This document shows, piece by piece, positions 1 through 5,919 of a DNA stretch of 7,620 nt. Both the position numbers and the translations under genes were made by a program. The notes below the pieces were generated by a model that worked only from the letters and a program-made list of their open reading frames with translations, had not been told where the DNA came from and did not search any database. Every line of letters begins with the position of its first letter. The stretch's first letter is position 1. This DNA comes from Gammaproteobacteria bacterium (GTDB taxonomy: Bacteria > Pseudomonadota > Gammaproteobacteria > JAABTG01), in NCBI GenBank assembly GCA_030066245.1, contig JASJBY010000255.1, forward strand, positions 1 through 7,620, given 5' to 3'.

Positions 1-428
1 CTCACAAGCCACCGTTATGGACTGCGATTGGCGAAAATAGGGACCGGGCTTCCGTAATCTTGATATTGCGGCCCCACGGTTGGGTGATTGCTGCTGGGTA
101 GTCGTCCGGAGGCCCGCTCGGTAGTGACCGGAGATACTGAAAGCGGACCGTTGGGGTTGGAGAGGACCCGGGCTTTTCGGACCCATCGTGGACCTTCGCG
201 TGAGGCAGGGCAATGTCCGCTCTGGGGGGGCAAGCGACGGTACAAACGGGCTGGAGAAAAGCTATCAGGTTGGGAAGCTGTGAGCCTACCTACTGCCTTA
301 GTAGTGTTGCTTCCAACAGTGATTTGCAAAATACCGGCAGATTCTTGGCGCATTATTCCACCGGTGAAGAGGTTGGGAAGGTGGAGGAATGTGGTCGGGT
401 ATTCCTACGATTGTTGGGCTGTGGGTAT

Positions 429-505
429 GTGGTCATCAGGGATGATGTCCACATATCCATAGCTTGCGCCTGTGGGCCCTGTGGACAACAGGGATGTTGT
501 CCACA
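429..505 (+). repeat. Tandem pair of related 25-bp palindromic units
   Basis: Units at 429-453 and 481-505 match at 22 of 25 positions and start 52 bp apart. The three differences fall inside the stem. One pair of differences is compensatory: T436/A445 in the first unit corresponds to A488/T497 in the second, so pairing is kept. The third difference makes a T-T mismatch (433/448) in the first unit where the second has A485-T500. The central AGGGAT is identical in both. Confidence 0.7.
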
Positions 506-513
506 AGTCCACA
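471..513. promoter_or_regulatory. Cluster of DnaA-box-like 9-mers
   Basis: TTGTCCACA occurs at 497-505 and, inverted, at 480-488. A looser relative, AAGTCCACA, lies at 505-513, and ATGTCCACA lies just to the left at 445-453. TTGTCCACA is close to the classical TTATCCACA box and matches the form described for high-GC actinomycetes. A cluster like this can mark a replication origin or a DnaA-regulated site. However, no dnaA, dnaN, rpmH, parAB, mnmG or plasmid rep gene is in the window, and the two good boxes are simply the arms of the second hairpin. The resemblance may therefore come from the palindrome itself. Confidence 0.22.
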
Positions 514-655
514 GGTCTCTCCCGACATCGGACGAACTCGCTGGTGTTGGAATCCGGCGAGCCACGCCCTACTTCCGGGTGAATCCGAATGAGATTTTCC
601 CGGTGAAATAAAGTTAGCGACAACAAGCGTTGGACGAGTGATTCTTCGTGGCGCC

Positions 656-690
656 TTGCTGCGCCGCACCATTTCAGTGCGGCTGAGCAA
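656..690 (+). other. Strong imperfect hairpin
   Basis: GCCGCAC (663-669) pairs perfectly with GTGCGGC (677-683) around loop CATTTCA. After a two-base internal loop on each side, TTGCT (656-660) pairs with AGCAA (686-690), giving 12 pairs in all. No T-tract follows, so it is not an obvious intrinsic terminator. It belongs to the hairpin-rich 5' kilobase. Confidence 0.45.
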
Positions 691-781
691 CCAGACTGAC
701 GGTCGGCGAATGCCTCAGATGCAGCCGTTGAACTTGCACTTCTTTGGCTAAGACCTACGGGCAGGCGCTAACGCTCACGCA

Positions 782-812
782 TCGGGAGAACATATGAGCC
801 AGAGCCTCCCGA
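782..812. other. 7-bp inverted repeat
   Basis: TCGGGAG (782-788) and CTCCCGA (806-812) are perfectly complementary with a 17-nt spacer. By itself this is only modestly unlikely by chance. It is listed because it sits between two stronger hairpins of the same region. Confidence 0.35.
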
Positions 813-916
813 ACTTGTCCTAAGGCATCATCTCGACCTCTCTGAACGAAACGGGTAGGCTACTGCCCAATGCCGCCGAGTGGAACAGTTCCAGAGGTAC
901 ATTTAAAGCTCAGGGC

Positions 917-1017
917 CGTACCGGCATGAGTGGCCGGGACCGGCGGCCGCAGGGGTAACGGCCGTCAAGCCTACAGGGCGGTATTCACGGCCTGTCCCGG
1001 CGGCTCGTGCCGGTACG
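917..1017 (+). ncRNA. Long 24-position stem-loop, candidate RNA domain
   Basis: The arms 917-940 and 994-1017 pair over 24 consecutive positions: 21 Watson-Crick pairs, two T·G pairs (927/1007 and 931/1003) and one G-G mismatch (932/1002), with no bulge. Inside the 53-nt apical part a second perfect stem, GGCCGT (960-965) with ACGGCC (987-992), stacks almost directly on the first. Both wobble pairs are only tolerated in a + strand transcript. The element ends about 155 bp before the start codon at 1174, so it could be the 3' part of a long RNA, part of a long leader of that gene, or a small palindromic repeat. No U-tract follows it and no family is recognised. Confidence 0.4.
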
Positions 1018-1152
1018 CCCCTCAACGCGAATGCTTAACCGAATACGGATGCCGTGCCCGGCTTCACGCTCGGCGGTGCCCGCCAACGAGTTTATCATCG
1101 GTTCACTCGGTGGTTGCCCGTCCCGCGCAGCACTTGGCCGAGACTGTAACCC

Positions 1153-1163
1153 AGGAAAAAGGA
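1153..1163 (+). promoter_or_regulatory. Ribosome binding site of the 1174 gene
   Basis: The purine-rich AGGAAAAAGGA contains two Shine-Dalgarno-like cores, the nearer ending 10 bases before ATG 1174. It supports that start, which also places the nucleotide-binding motif at the extreme N-terminus, as usual in this family. Confidence 0.6.
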
Positions 1164-1173
1164 AAATCAGGCG

Positions 1174-2097
1174 ATGCATGTACTCATAACTGGCGGCACC
1201 GGTCTCATCGGCACCGCGCTGGCCAAGGCGCTGCTGGCCGATGGACATGGCGTGACGATTCTGACCCGCCAGCGCAATCCACGCTTGAGCGAAGGCGCCG
1301 TCGCCCAACTTTGGGACGGAAAGACCTCAGAAGATTGGGGTCATTTGGTCAATGAGGTCGATGCCGTCGTCAACCTGGCCGGTGAGAACATCGCAGGCCA
1401 GGGCCCGCTGCCCGGTCGCTGGACGGTGTCGCGCAAGGAAGTGATTCGACAGAGTCGGATCGGCGCCGGGCTGGCGCTGGCTCAGGCAATCGCTGATGCG
1501 ACCAAGCCACCCGCCGTTCTGGTTCAGGCCTCGGGCATCGGCTATTACGGAACCTCAGACGATGAGCCCATAGACGAAGAAGCGCCGGCCGGGACCGACT
1601 TTCTGGCGACGCTGGCAGTGGACTGGGAAGCCTCGACACGGCCTGTCGAAGACAAGGGTGTGCGGCGAGTCGTCATCCGCACTGGCGCGGTTCTGAGCAC
1701 CAGCGGGGGTGCGCTCCCCAAGCTGCTGCTTCCCTACCAGATGTATGTGGGCGGTCCCGCAGGCAGCGGTCGGCAGTTCATGCCCTGGATCCACATTGAC
1801 GACGAGGTGAACGCGATTCGGTTCCTGATCGAGCAGTCGACTGCCCAGGGTGCATTCAATTTGTGCGCTCCCAGTCCCGTCACCAATCGCGAGTTCGGCA
1901 ATACTCTGGGGCGAGTCATGCATCGCCCGTCCCTCCTGCCGGTGCCAGCTTTTGTGTTGCACATGCTGCTTGGCGAGGTTGCTGACCTCGTGCTAGAAGG
2001 TCAACGTGCTTTTCCGAAGCGGTTGCAATCGCTCGGCTACGAGTTCCGGTTTGCCGAGCTTGAGCCGGCGCTTCGCGACCTCTTGTCCAGAGGCTAG
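1174..2097 (+). CDS. TIGR01777 family NAD(P)-binding epimerase/oxidoreductase (YfcH-like)
   Basis: A 307-residue extended-SDR protein, a full length for the TIGR01777 family that includes E. coli YfcH and human SDR39U1. The Rossmann motif TGGTGLIG is at residues 6-13. NLAGENI (67-73), ASGIGYYG (119-126), the DWE pair near 150-152, RTGAVLS (169-175) and the GSGRQFMPWIHIDD segment (197-210) follow in the usual family order. The C-terminal part from about 253, with VADLVLEGQRAFPKRLQSLG, fits the DUF1731 domain. A cytosolic dinucleotide-binding role is expected; substrate and physiological reaction are unknown for most of the family. The typical extended-SDR YxxxK catalytic pair is not obvious, as is common in this family. 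The gene stands alone on the + strand and converges on the gene ending at 2279. Confidence 0.96.
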   Translation: MHVLITGGTGLIGTALAKALLADGHGVTILTRQRNPRLSEGAVAQLWDGKTSEDWGHLVNEVDAVVNLAGENIAGQGPLPGRWTVSRKEVIRQSRIGAGLALAQAIADATKPPAVLVQASGIGYYGTSDDEPIDEEAPAGTDFLATLAVDWEASTRPVEDKGVRRVVIRTGAVLSTSGGALPKLLLPYQMYVGGPAGSGRQFMPWIHIDDEVNAIRFLIEQSTAQGAFNLCAPSPVTNREFGNTLGRVMHRPSLLPVPAFVLHMLLGEVADLVLEGQRAFPKRLQSLGYEFRFAELEPALRDLLSRG

Positions 2098-2113
2098 CTG
2101 ATTCGAAATACGC

Positions 2114-2130
2114 GGCCGGCTGATCCGGCC
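2114..2130 (+). terminator. Weak terminator-like hairpin after the SDR gene
   Basis: GGCCGG (2114-2119) and CCGGCC (2125-2130) can form a 6-bp all-GC stem around CTGAT, 16 bases after the stop codon at 2097. No T-run follows, so it would be at best an incomplete intrinsic terminator. Confidence 0.2.
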
Positions 2131-2278
2131 GGAGTGCAGGCGTAGCGGCGTAGTTGCGAGCGCCGCAGGGAGAATTTGCCGCCCTTCGGATCTCCCTTGA
2201 ACTGACCGCAACGGAACGAGCACCGCCAATACGCATCCGGCCCCTCATGCCGCTACGGCCCTAGGGAAACCGCTTTCC

Positions 2279-2791
2279 TCAACGTCGCTCTTCAATCACC
2301 ATCTTGCGATATGTCAGGCTGTCACATTCGTAGGTCAGCAGGAATGTTGGCCTGCCCTGCACGTAGTCGCCGATCACGTAAAGCCCCATATCGACACCGT
2401 CAACGTCTCTCCCGTAATGATGGTTGCCGATAACTTCCCACTTCGCGCCAGCGTGACTTTCGCCGATGGCGGATTTGGTCTGTTCGATGATGGCTTTCAG
2501 TGTTTCCTTGTCCCCATGCATCTCTAATCGGACCGAAAAGACCTGGCGGCCCAATGGAGTCAGTCCAACGATCAAACGTTCAAATGGCTGAATCGCCCGA
2601 TCGGGTTCGTAAAGATAGTAAGTCGCCCCGGACGGAACCTGCTCGTGCAGCTCATGTCTGTTTTCATCGATGGTCTGGCCGAAGCTCATTCCAGCCATTC
2701 CAGTGCGCCAGCAAACATGGTTCGAGACGACGGACGCCAGAGCGCCTTGCTGTAGCAGTGCACAGATCAGGAACAGTGCTCCTCTCATCAT
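2279..2791 (-). CDS. Small exported protein of unknown function
   Basis: A 170-residue protein with a clear Sec signal peptide: MMRG, a hydrophobic stretch (5-13) and an ALA cleavage motif at 17-19. The mature part is predicted to be soluble, in the periplasm or outside the cell. It has two cysteines (27 and 156) that could form a disulfide between its ends. It shows alternating strand- and helix-like segments, for example LIVGLTPLGRQVFSVRLEM and a helix at about 95-109. I do not recognise a family. The start is double ATG (2791 or 2788). The nearest AGGAG (2806-2810) lies 14 bases upstream, farther than usual, so the choice between the two ATGs is open. A hairpin GGAAA-CCGC-TTTCC (2265-2278) abuts the stop codon. 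It lies downstream of other minus-strand genes but is well separated from them. Confidence 0.82.
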   Translation of the reverse strand: MMRGALFLICALLQQGALASVVSNHVCWRTGMAGMSFGQTIDENRHELHEQVPSGATYYLYEPDRAIQPFERLIVGLTPLGRQVFSVRLEMHGDKETLKAIIEQTKSAIGESHAGAKWEVIGNHHYGRDVDGVDMGLYVIGDYVQGRPTFLLTYECDSLTYRKMVIEERR

Positions 2792-2915
2792 CGGGTTCTT
2801 GACGTCTCCTAAGCTAGAACCTCGGTGCAGCGCGCGGCACTCTGCAGACGGCTCATCATGCGCTGAAATAAGGTGAGGATTCCGGCATCGCTCTTTCCAT
2901 CATGACGCCACGCAG

Positions 2916-3086
2916 CTAAATGTTTCGATGTCGTTCGGCCTGGAACGCGGCCGGACTGTCCGCATAGCTCGGCAACTCCCGCCCGGAGGTCGACTCGGCA
3001 GCCACCTGAGCTGTAAACGTCATGACGAGGACGGCCATGGTGGCGCGGACTTGACGCTGCCTATGACGCAGATTATTGAACAACAT
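2916..3086 (-). CDS. Possible small exported peptide (56 aa)
   Basis: A short minus-strand ORF, ATG at 3084-3086 and TAG at 2916-2918. The protein begins MLFNNLRHRQRQVRAT, strongly basic, followed by hydrophobic MAVLVMTFTAQVAA (17-30), so it reads as a signal peptide with a plausible cleavage after VAA. The remainder, from ESTSGRELPSYADS to the end, would be a mature peptide of about 26 residues. An internal ATG (codon 17) would lose the basic N-region. No good Shine-Dalgarno precedes the first ATG, and no family is recognised. The frame fills a gap of over 500 bp between two other minus-strand genes and shares their exported character. A chance ORF remains quite possible. Confidence 0.35.
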   Translation of the reverse strand: MLFNNLRHRQRQVRATMAVLVMTFTAQVAAESTSGRELPSYADSPAAFQAERHRNI

Positions 3087-3130
3087 TAACCGCTGCCGGT
3101 GAAGACTTCATCCCATGTGGGCGTTCCGAA

Positions 3131-3270
3131 ATACCGGTCACTGGCAACGAGAGCCAGTGGTCACCGGTCCGACCGGGGCCCGGCTCCGTCAGGTCTTGAC
3201 AGGGGTTTCGGCGCGGTGCGTTCCTGCACCGCGCGCACGTCAAGGCCACAGCAGGAGCCGGTTTCGGACC
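3131..3270. repeat. Nested palindromic structure, two adjacent elements
   Basis: The first element (3133-3168) pairs CACTGGC (3139-3145) with GCCAGTG (3153-3159), flanked by ACCGGT at both ends (3133-3138 and 3163-3168) with a three-base bulge. The second (3166-3270) consists of four perfectly paired nested stems: GGTCCGA/TCGGACC (3166-3172, 3264-3270), CCGGCTCC/GGAGCCGG (3180-3187, 3254-3261), CTTGAC/GTCAAG (3195-3200, 3239-3244) and GCGCGGTGC/GCACCGCGC (3211-3219, 3226-3234). Together these make 30 base pairs separated by asymmetric internal loops. It lies in the gap downstream of the DUF3179 gene. It could be a structured RNA, a cruciform-forming repeat or a miniature mobile element. No integron attC core sites (RYYYAAC/GTTRRRY) or tRNA motifs are visible. 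Confidence 0.6.
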
Positions 3271-3276
3271 AGCTTA

Positions 3277-3295
3277 AGCGTCCCTTCGGGATGCT
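3277..3295. terminator. Stem-loop just past the DUF3179 stop codon
   Basis: AGCGTCCC and GGGATGCT form a tight stem around TTC, starting 15 bases beyond the minus-strand stop at 3310. Position suggests a role in ending or stabilising the DUF3179 transcript. No U-run follows on the minus strand. The one wobble pair (G3280·T3292) is a C-A mismatch in minus-strand RNA, which weakens a terminator role. Confidence 0.3.
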
Positions 3296-3309
3296 CACGC
3301 GCCGAGACG

Positions 3310-4695
3310 TCAATCGAACAAGTCCGCGTCGGAGAAGTAGCCGCTCCAGGCAAACCAGTAGGCGAGGTGACCCGGCAGCCGGGACAAGGTCACCCCTTTC
3401 GGGCCCACGAGAGCCTTCTCCGTGACGACCCAGGTTTCATCAGCCGCGGCGATCCGCTCCAGGGACTGACCGAGCTTCTCGAATCGGCGGCCTCCCGAGC
3501 GGTACGCACGGACGGTACGACTGTCCTCGTCGCCCACCAGCACGATGGCGACGATGCCGATGCGGTCATTGATGACCCGACCACCCGCAAACGCAGACAA
3601 TGGCCAGGCCTTCTCGGCACCGGTTATCCGCAGCCCGAAGACCTGGTCCTTGGGGCGCAGGCGTTCGTCCGGCGTGAGTGCCGGGAACATGAGCTCGCCA
3701 CTGGCAAAGTAACGGCCGTAAGGACGGCCAGGGGAGTAGTCCCGGCTGTGCCCCGTGTCCAGTGAAAGCACAGTGGTGTCGGGGTGTCGCGAGCGCCAAT
3801 CAGCCCAGGCTGTCGTGGCGACGGGAAGCACCTGTAGCTGAATGTCCGCGCCCGTCAGCTTGCCAACGACGGGGCGCCCGGTGAACTGATTCCAGAGCGA
3901 CTGCGTCTGCTGGTCGTACATGAGCTTGTTGGACCGATATAGAAAACCGGAGGAGCCGAACACGAAGGGCTCGTCGCGCCCCTCGACCCGCGTGTCGAAC
4001 AGGATGCCCGCGCCGCAAAGCGTGCAGTAGGCCAGCGAGACGGGTACTCCCCCGACGACATCGTTGAACATCTCGTGCCAGTCCATGATCCGGTAGGGAT
4101 AAGCGCGCGCATCTCCGTTGATCTCGATGCCGAACACAGGCTCGTCGTCGCTGACATATCTCGCCTCCCGGGCCGGGATGAGCTGCGGGTTGGTCAGGGC
4201 CGGTATGCCATCCTTGACGACACCGCCCCAGGTGATTTCCTCGAGGCGAATCTCATGTTTGACGCCCGGGTAGAGAAAGCTGCGGAACTCGGGATCGATG
4301 CGGGCGTAGAGGTCGGACTGGAATCGGTCAAAGCCGTCGAATGGCGTGGTCTCCGGATGGGACTGCTGCCAGAGCATCCATTTGAACCAGTCCTTGCCGT
4401 GCGTCTCGCCGGTGATGTCGTTGAGCACGGCGGCAACCTCTTCGCGATCCCCGTGGGCATAGCGTAAGGCCATGACAAGCGGCGCTACCACATCACTCTG
4501 GTTGCGGTCCCGCATCCACTGTAACGCCTGCCGCCTGCGTTCGGTGGAGGGTGAGAAAAGCGCCTTCGCATAATCTATCAGGTCGGCCTGCGACGACTCC
4601 GACAACCGATCCTGAGCCATCGGCGCTCGCCCCGACCACACCACGGCGACCAGAGTCAGCGTGGCATAAAGGAGCACCTGGCCTGTCCTCGTCAC
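3310..4695 (-). CDS. Exported DUF3179 domain protein
   Basis: A 461-residue protein read from GTG 4695. Residues 1-28 form a signal peptide (VTRTGQ, hydrophobic VLLYATLTLVAVVW, then APMA before QD). Residues about 35-110 are helical and HEAT-like, ending in the aromatic DWFKWMLWQQSHPE. The rest is a DUF3179 domain: EITWGGVVKDGIPAL (153-167), GDARAYP (194-200), WHEMFND (206-212), and the family signature YCTLCGAG (223-230) with a CxxC pair that holds the only cysteines. FGSSGFLYRSNKLMYD and LWNQFTGRPVVGKLTG follow. The biochemical function of the family is unknown. I chose GTG 4695 because it places the signal peptide at the N-terminus. The only earlier in-frame start, TTG 4767, would add a 24-residue polar stretch. 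The GTG overlaps the stop codon of a possible leader ORF as GTGA. Confidence 0.93.
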   Translation of the reverse strand: MTRTGQVLLYATLTLVAVVWSGRAPMAQDRLSESSQADLIDYAKALFSPSTERRRQALQWMRDRNQSDVVAPLVMALRYAHGDREEVAAVLNDITGETHGKDWFKWMLWQQSHPETTPFDGFDRFQSDLYARIDPEFRSFLYPGVKHEIRLEEITWGGVVKDGIPALTNPQLIPAREARYVSDDEPVFGIEINGDARAYPYRIMDWHEMFNDVVGGVPVSLAYCTLCGAGILFDTRVEGRDEPFVFGSSGFLYRSNKLMYDQQTQSLWNQFTGRPVVGKLTGADIQLQVLPVATTAWADWRSRHPDTTVLSLDTGHSRDYSPGRPYGRYFASGELMFPALTPDERLRPKDQVFGLRITGAEKAWPLSAFAGGRVINDRIGIVAIVLVGDEDSRTVRAYRSGGRRFEKLGQSLERIAAADETWVVTEKALVGPKGVTLSRLPGHLAYWFAWSGYFSDADLFD

Positions 4696-4733
4696 CCGGT
4701 CACCGCCGGACGTGTTCGGTCTGTTAGCTCCAT
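4692..4733 (-). CDS. Possible 13-residue leader ORF coupled to the DUF3179 gene
   Basis: ATG at 4731-4733 is preceded by GGAG (4740-4743) with an ideal 6-base spacing. It reads MELTDRTRPAVTG and stops at a TGA (4692-4694) that overlaps the proposed GTG start of the DUF3179 gene (4693-4695) in a GTGA arrangement typical of translational coupling. The GTG itself has only a mediocre binding site (GGTGA four bases upstream). This start pattern could be real coupling or coincidence. An in-frame upstream ATG at 4743-4745 would add four residues. Confidence 0.3.
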   Translation of the reverse strand: MELTDRTRPAVTG

Positions 4734-4767
4734 GCTGATCTCCATTTCGCGCTTTTCGAGTTATCAA

Positions 4768-5256
4768 CGGCCCGGAAAGGAAAGCCCCGGTTCAGTCCCG
4801 ATTGCCGGGCACAGGACCTCAACACCCGCGAACCCGCCGTCAGCAATCAGCGGCTTCTGTTGGCCCGCTTTCACCACGGCTTTGCCGCAGTCTGTTCTCA
4901 GGAGGAGCAAGCCACAGCACCACGCCGTTATGACCCGTGGCTTCAGGCAAGACTTTTAGGTTGCATAGTAGAGGTAGACCGAGTAGCCGCGGCGGTTCTT
5001 ACAGGCAGCGGTCTTCGCTTGCGGGCGGGACAGACAGAGCGGTGGGTTTGGATCGGACCTTGGCAGGCGCCCACGGCCTATCGCTGTCTGTTACAGGGCG
5101 GCTCGCTCCCCTTTCCGAATGGGTTTGCATGCTTTGCAAGACTCCGATGGCGCAGCCCGATTCGTCGAGCGGCTCGACCGAGGTGCGCCGCGCCCTCCCT
5201 GGCGCGGCAGATGTTCCATAAGTCCTTCGTACGCTTTCGGCGACGCGCGGTATCTG
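4768..5256. other. Intergenic stretch with no recognisable gene
   Basis: This lies between the start of the DUF3179 gene and the end of the DUF533 gene, both on the minus strand. Frames are open on both strands (a + strand frame runs from 4860 into the opposite gene), but none resembles a known protein or has a convincing start. The promoter of the DUF3179 gene should be here, yet no clear -35/-10 pair is visible. A short inverted repeat, TTGCA/TGCAA, lies near 5125-5140. A decayed gene cannot be excluded. Confidence 0.5.
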
Positions 5257-5904
5257 TTACGCCGCAGCGCGGTTCGCCTGCACCGTCGCATGGATCTCGT
5301 TGGTTAGGCCCGCGTCCAACCGGAGTTCCCGCGCCAGGGTGTCCAAGTATATCCGCTCGGGCGGCGAGGGCGAATCGAGCATCAACACAGAGGCCGCGTA
5401 AACCTCGGCTGCATGCTCCGGCGTATCGACGGCCGCAGTCAGGCTGCGTATGTCCAGGGGACGCCCGTACTCCTCGAACAGGAACGCCTTGTCCTCCGCC
5501 GGCATGTCCAGCTGGTTGATTTGATTCAGCACCGCCTGGCTCTCTTGGGTGTCGATCTGCCCATCCGCCTTGGCGGCCGCAATCATGGCTCGGGCGAGCA
5601 ACAGGCTCAGCTCATTCGCCGTGGTCTCGTCGGTGCTCGCGGGCAGAAAGGCACTACCTGCGGGTGGGGATTCGACGCCAGTCAGGTTCGTGGTCCCCGA
5701 TCCCTGCTTATAGCTTTGCCATGCTTTGTAAGCCAGGCCGCCCACCAACGCCATACCACCGAGCTGCAACGCCGAGCCGGCGACTTTCTTCGCCTTTTTA
5801 CCGGACAGGGCATTGGCCAGGGCGCCGCCGGCGAGTCCGCCGGCAAAGCCGCCTGCGACCCCGCTGCCAACGAGCTGGTCCACCAAACGCTTCGCATCAA
5901 TCAT
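5257..5904 (-). CDS. yebE: YebE/DUF533 family membrane protein with TerB-like domain
   Basis: A 215-residue protein of the DUF533 (YebE) family, a usual length for it. Residues 1-35 contain a glycine-rich segment with GxxxG spacing (GSGVAGGFAGGLAGGALANAL). A basic KKAKK at 36-40 follows, then a hydrophobic segment at about 41-60 that is probably membrane-inserted. A polar linker leads to an acidic helical domain from about 93, with the TerB-like signature AAAKADGQIDTQE at 109-121. E. coli YebE is an inner-membrane protein of unknown function whose gene belongs to the CpxR envelope-stress regulon; whether that applies here cannot be seen. Start ATG 5904 has AGGAG (5913-5917) at 8-base spacing. 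The gene symbol follows the E. coli family member and orthology is not proven. Confidence 0.92.
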   Translation of the reverse strand: MIDAKRLVDQLVGSGVAGGFAGGLAGGALANALSGKKAKKVAGSALQLGGMALVGGLAYKAWQSYKQGSGTTNLTGVESPPAGSAFLPASTDETTANELSLLLARAMIAAAKADGQIDTQESQAVLNQINQLDMPAEDKAFLFEEYGRPLDIRSLTAAVDTPEHAAEVYAASVLMLDSPSPPERIYLDTLARELRLDAGLTNEIHATVQANRAAA

Positions 5905-5912
5905 ATTTCGAT

Positions 5913-5919
5913 TCTCCTC
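5913..5919 (-). promoter_or_regulatory. Ribosome binding site of the DUF533 gene
   Basis: AGAGGAG on the minus strand lies 8 bases from ATG 5904. It fixes the start chosen for the gene and leaves the glycine-rich N-terminus intact. Confidence 0.75.

Larger units (their letters stand above)
416..561 (+). ncRNA. Candidate structured RNA: three consecutive hairpins
   Basis: Three hairpins follow one another. The first (416-465) has about 21 pairs around loop AGGGAT (438-443), with one T-T mismatch (433/448) and four G·T pairs (416/465, 417/464, 421/460, 425/456). The second (480-505) is a perfect 10-bp stem with the same loop AGGGAT (490-495). The third (537-561) pairs CTCGCTGG with CCGGCGAG, including one T·G pair, around a 9-nt loop. 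Each G·T pair would be a C-A mismatch if the minus strand were transcribed, so the folding favours + strand RNA. No family is recognised, no promoter or terminator bounds it, and the limits given are only those of the hairpins. A DnaA-binding or other protein-binding DNA element could explain part of the same symmetry. Confidence 0.3.
1..1173. other. Gene-free region rich in inverted repeats
   Basis: No reading frame here resembles a known protein. The open frames overlap one another on both strands, have Arg/Pro/Ser-rich composition typical of out-of-frame GC-rich DNA, and lack good ribosome binding sites. The region contains many inverted repeats. The strong ones are listed separately (416-465, 480-505, 537-561, 656-690, 782-812, 917-1017). 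Weaker ones are AGGAAT/ATTCCT (385-390 with 401-406), CCGGG/CCCGG (575-579 with 599-603) and GGGTAG/CTGCCC (853-858 with 863-868, one T·G pair). I do not recognise RNase P RNA, tmRNA, 6S, SRP RNA, tRNA, a group II intron domain V or a known riboswitch. The promoter of the gene at 1174 should lie at the right end, but I see no clear -35/-10 pair. Confidence 0.6.

Noticed and set aside
88..611. Overlapping + strand frames of 124 and 132 codons
   Set aside because: They run through the hairpin region in different frames, show no family resemblance and lack a good ribosome binding site.
613..775. GTTAGCG (613-619) and CGCTAAC (769-775) as an integron attC site
   Set aside because: In attC sites the RYYYAAC core comes first and the GTTRRRY core last. 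Here the order is reversed, the motifs do not fit the consensus, and no integrase or cassette is visible.
930..1355. Long + strand open frame of 141 codons running into the SDR gene
   Set aside because: It overlaps the well-supported gene at 1174 in another frame, crosses the long stem at 917-1017, and has Arg-rich, low-complexity composition typical of an out-of-frame GC-rich reading.
3166..3270. tRNA-like fold closed by a 7-bp acceptor-like stem
   Set aside because: There is no T-loop GTTCGA motif, no anticodon arm and no D-arm; the inner parts form one linear series of nested stems instead of a cloverleaf.
3115..3765. 216-codon + strand frame
   Set aside because: Most of it is antisense to the DUF3179 gene, and its first part is made of palindrome arms.
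4860..5519. 219-codon + strand frame
   Set aside because: Its second half is antisense to the DUF533 gene and its composition is Arg/Pro-rich. The first half shows no recognisable similarity.
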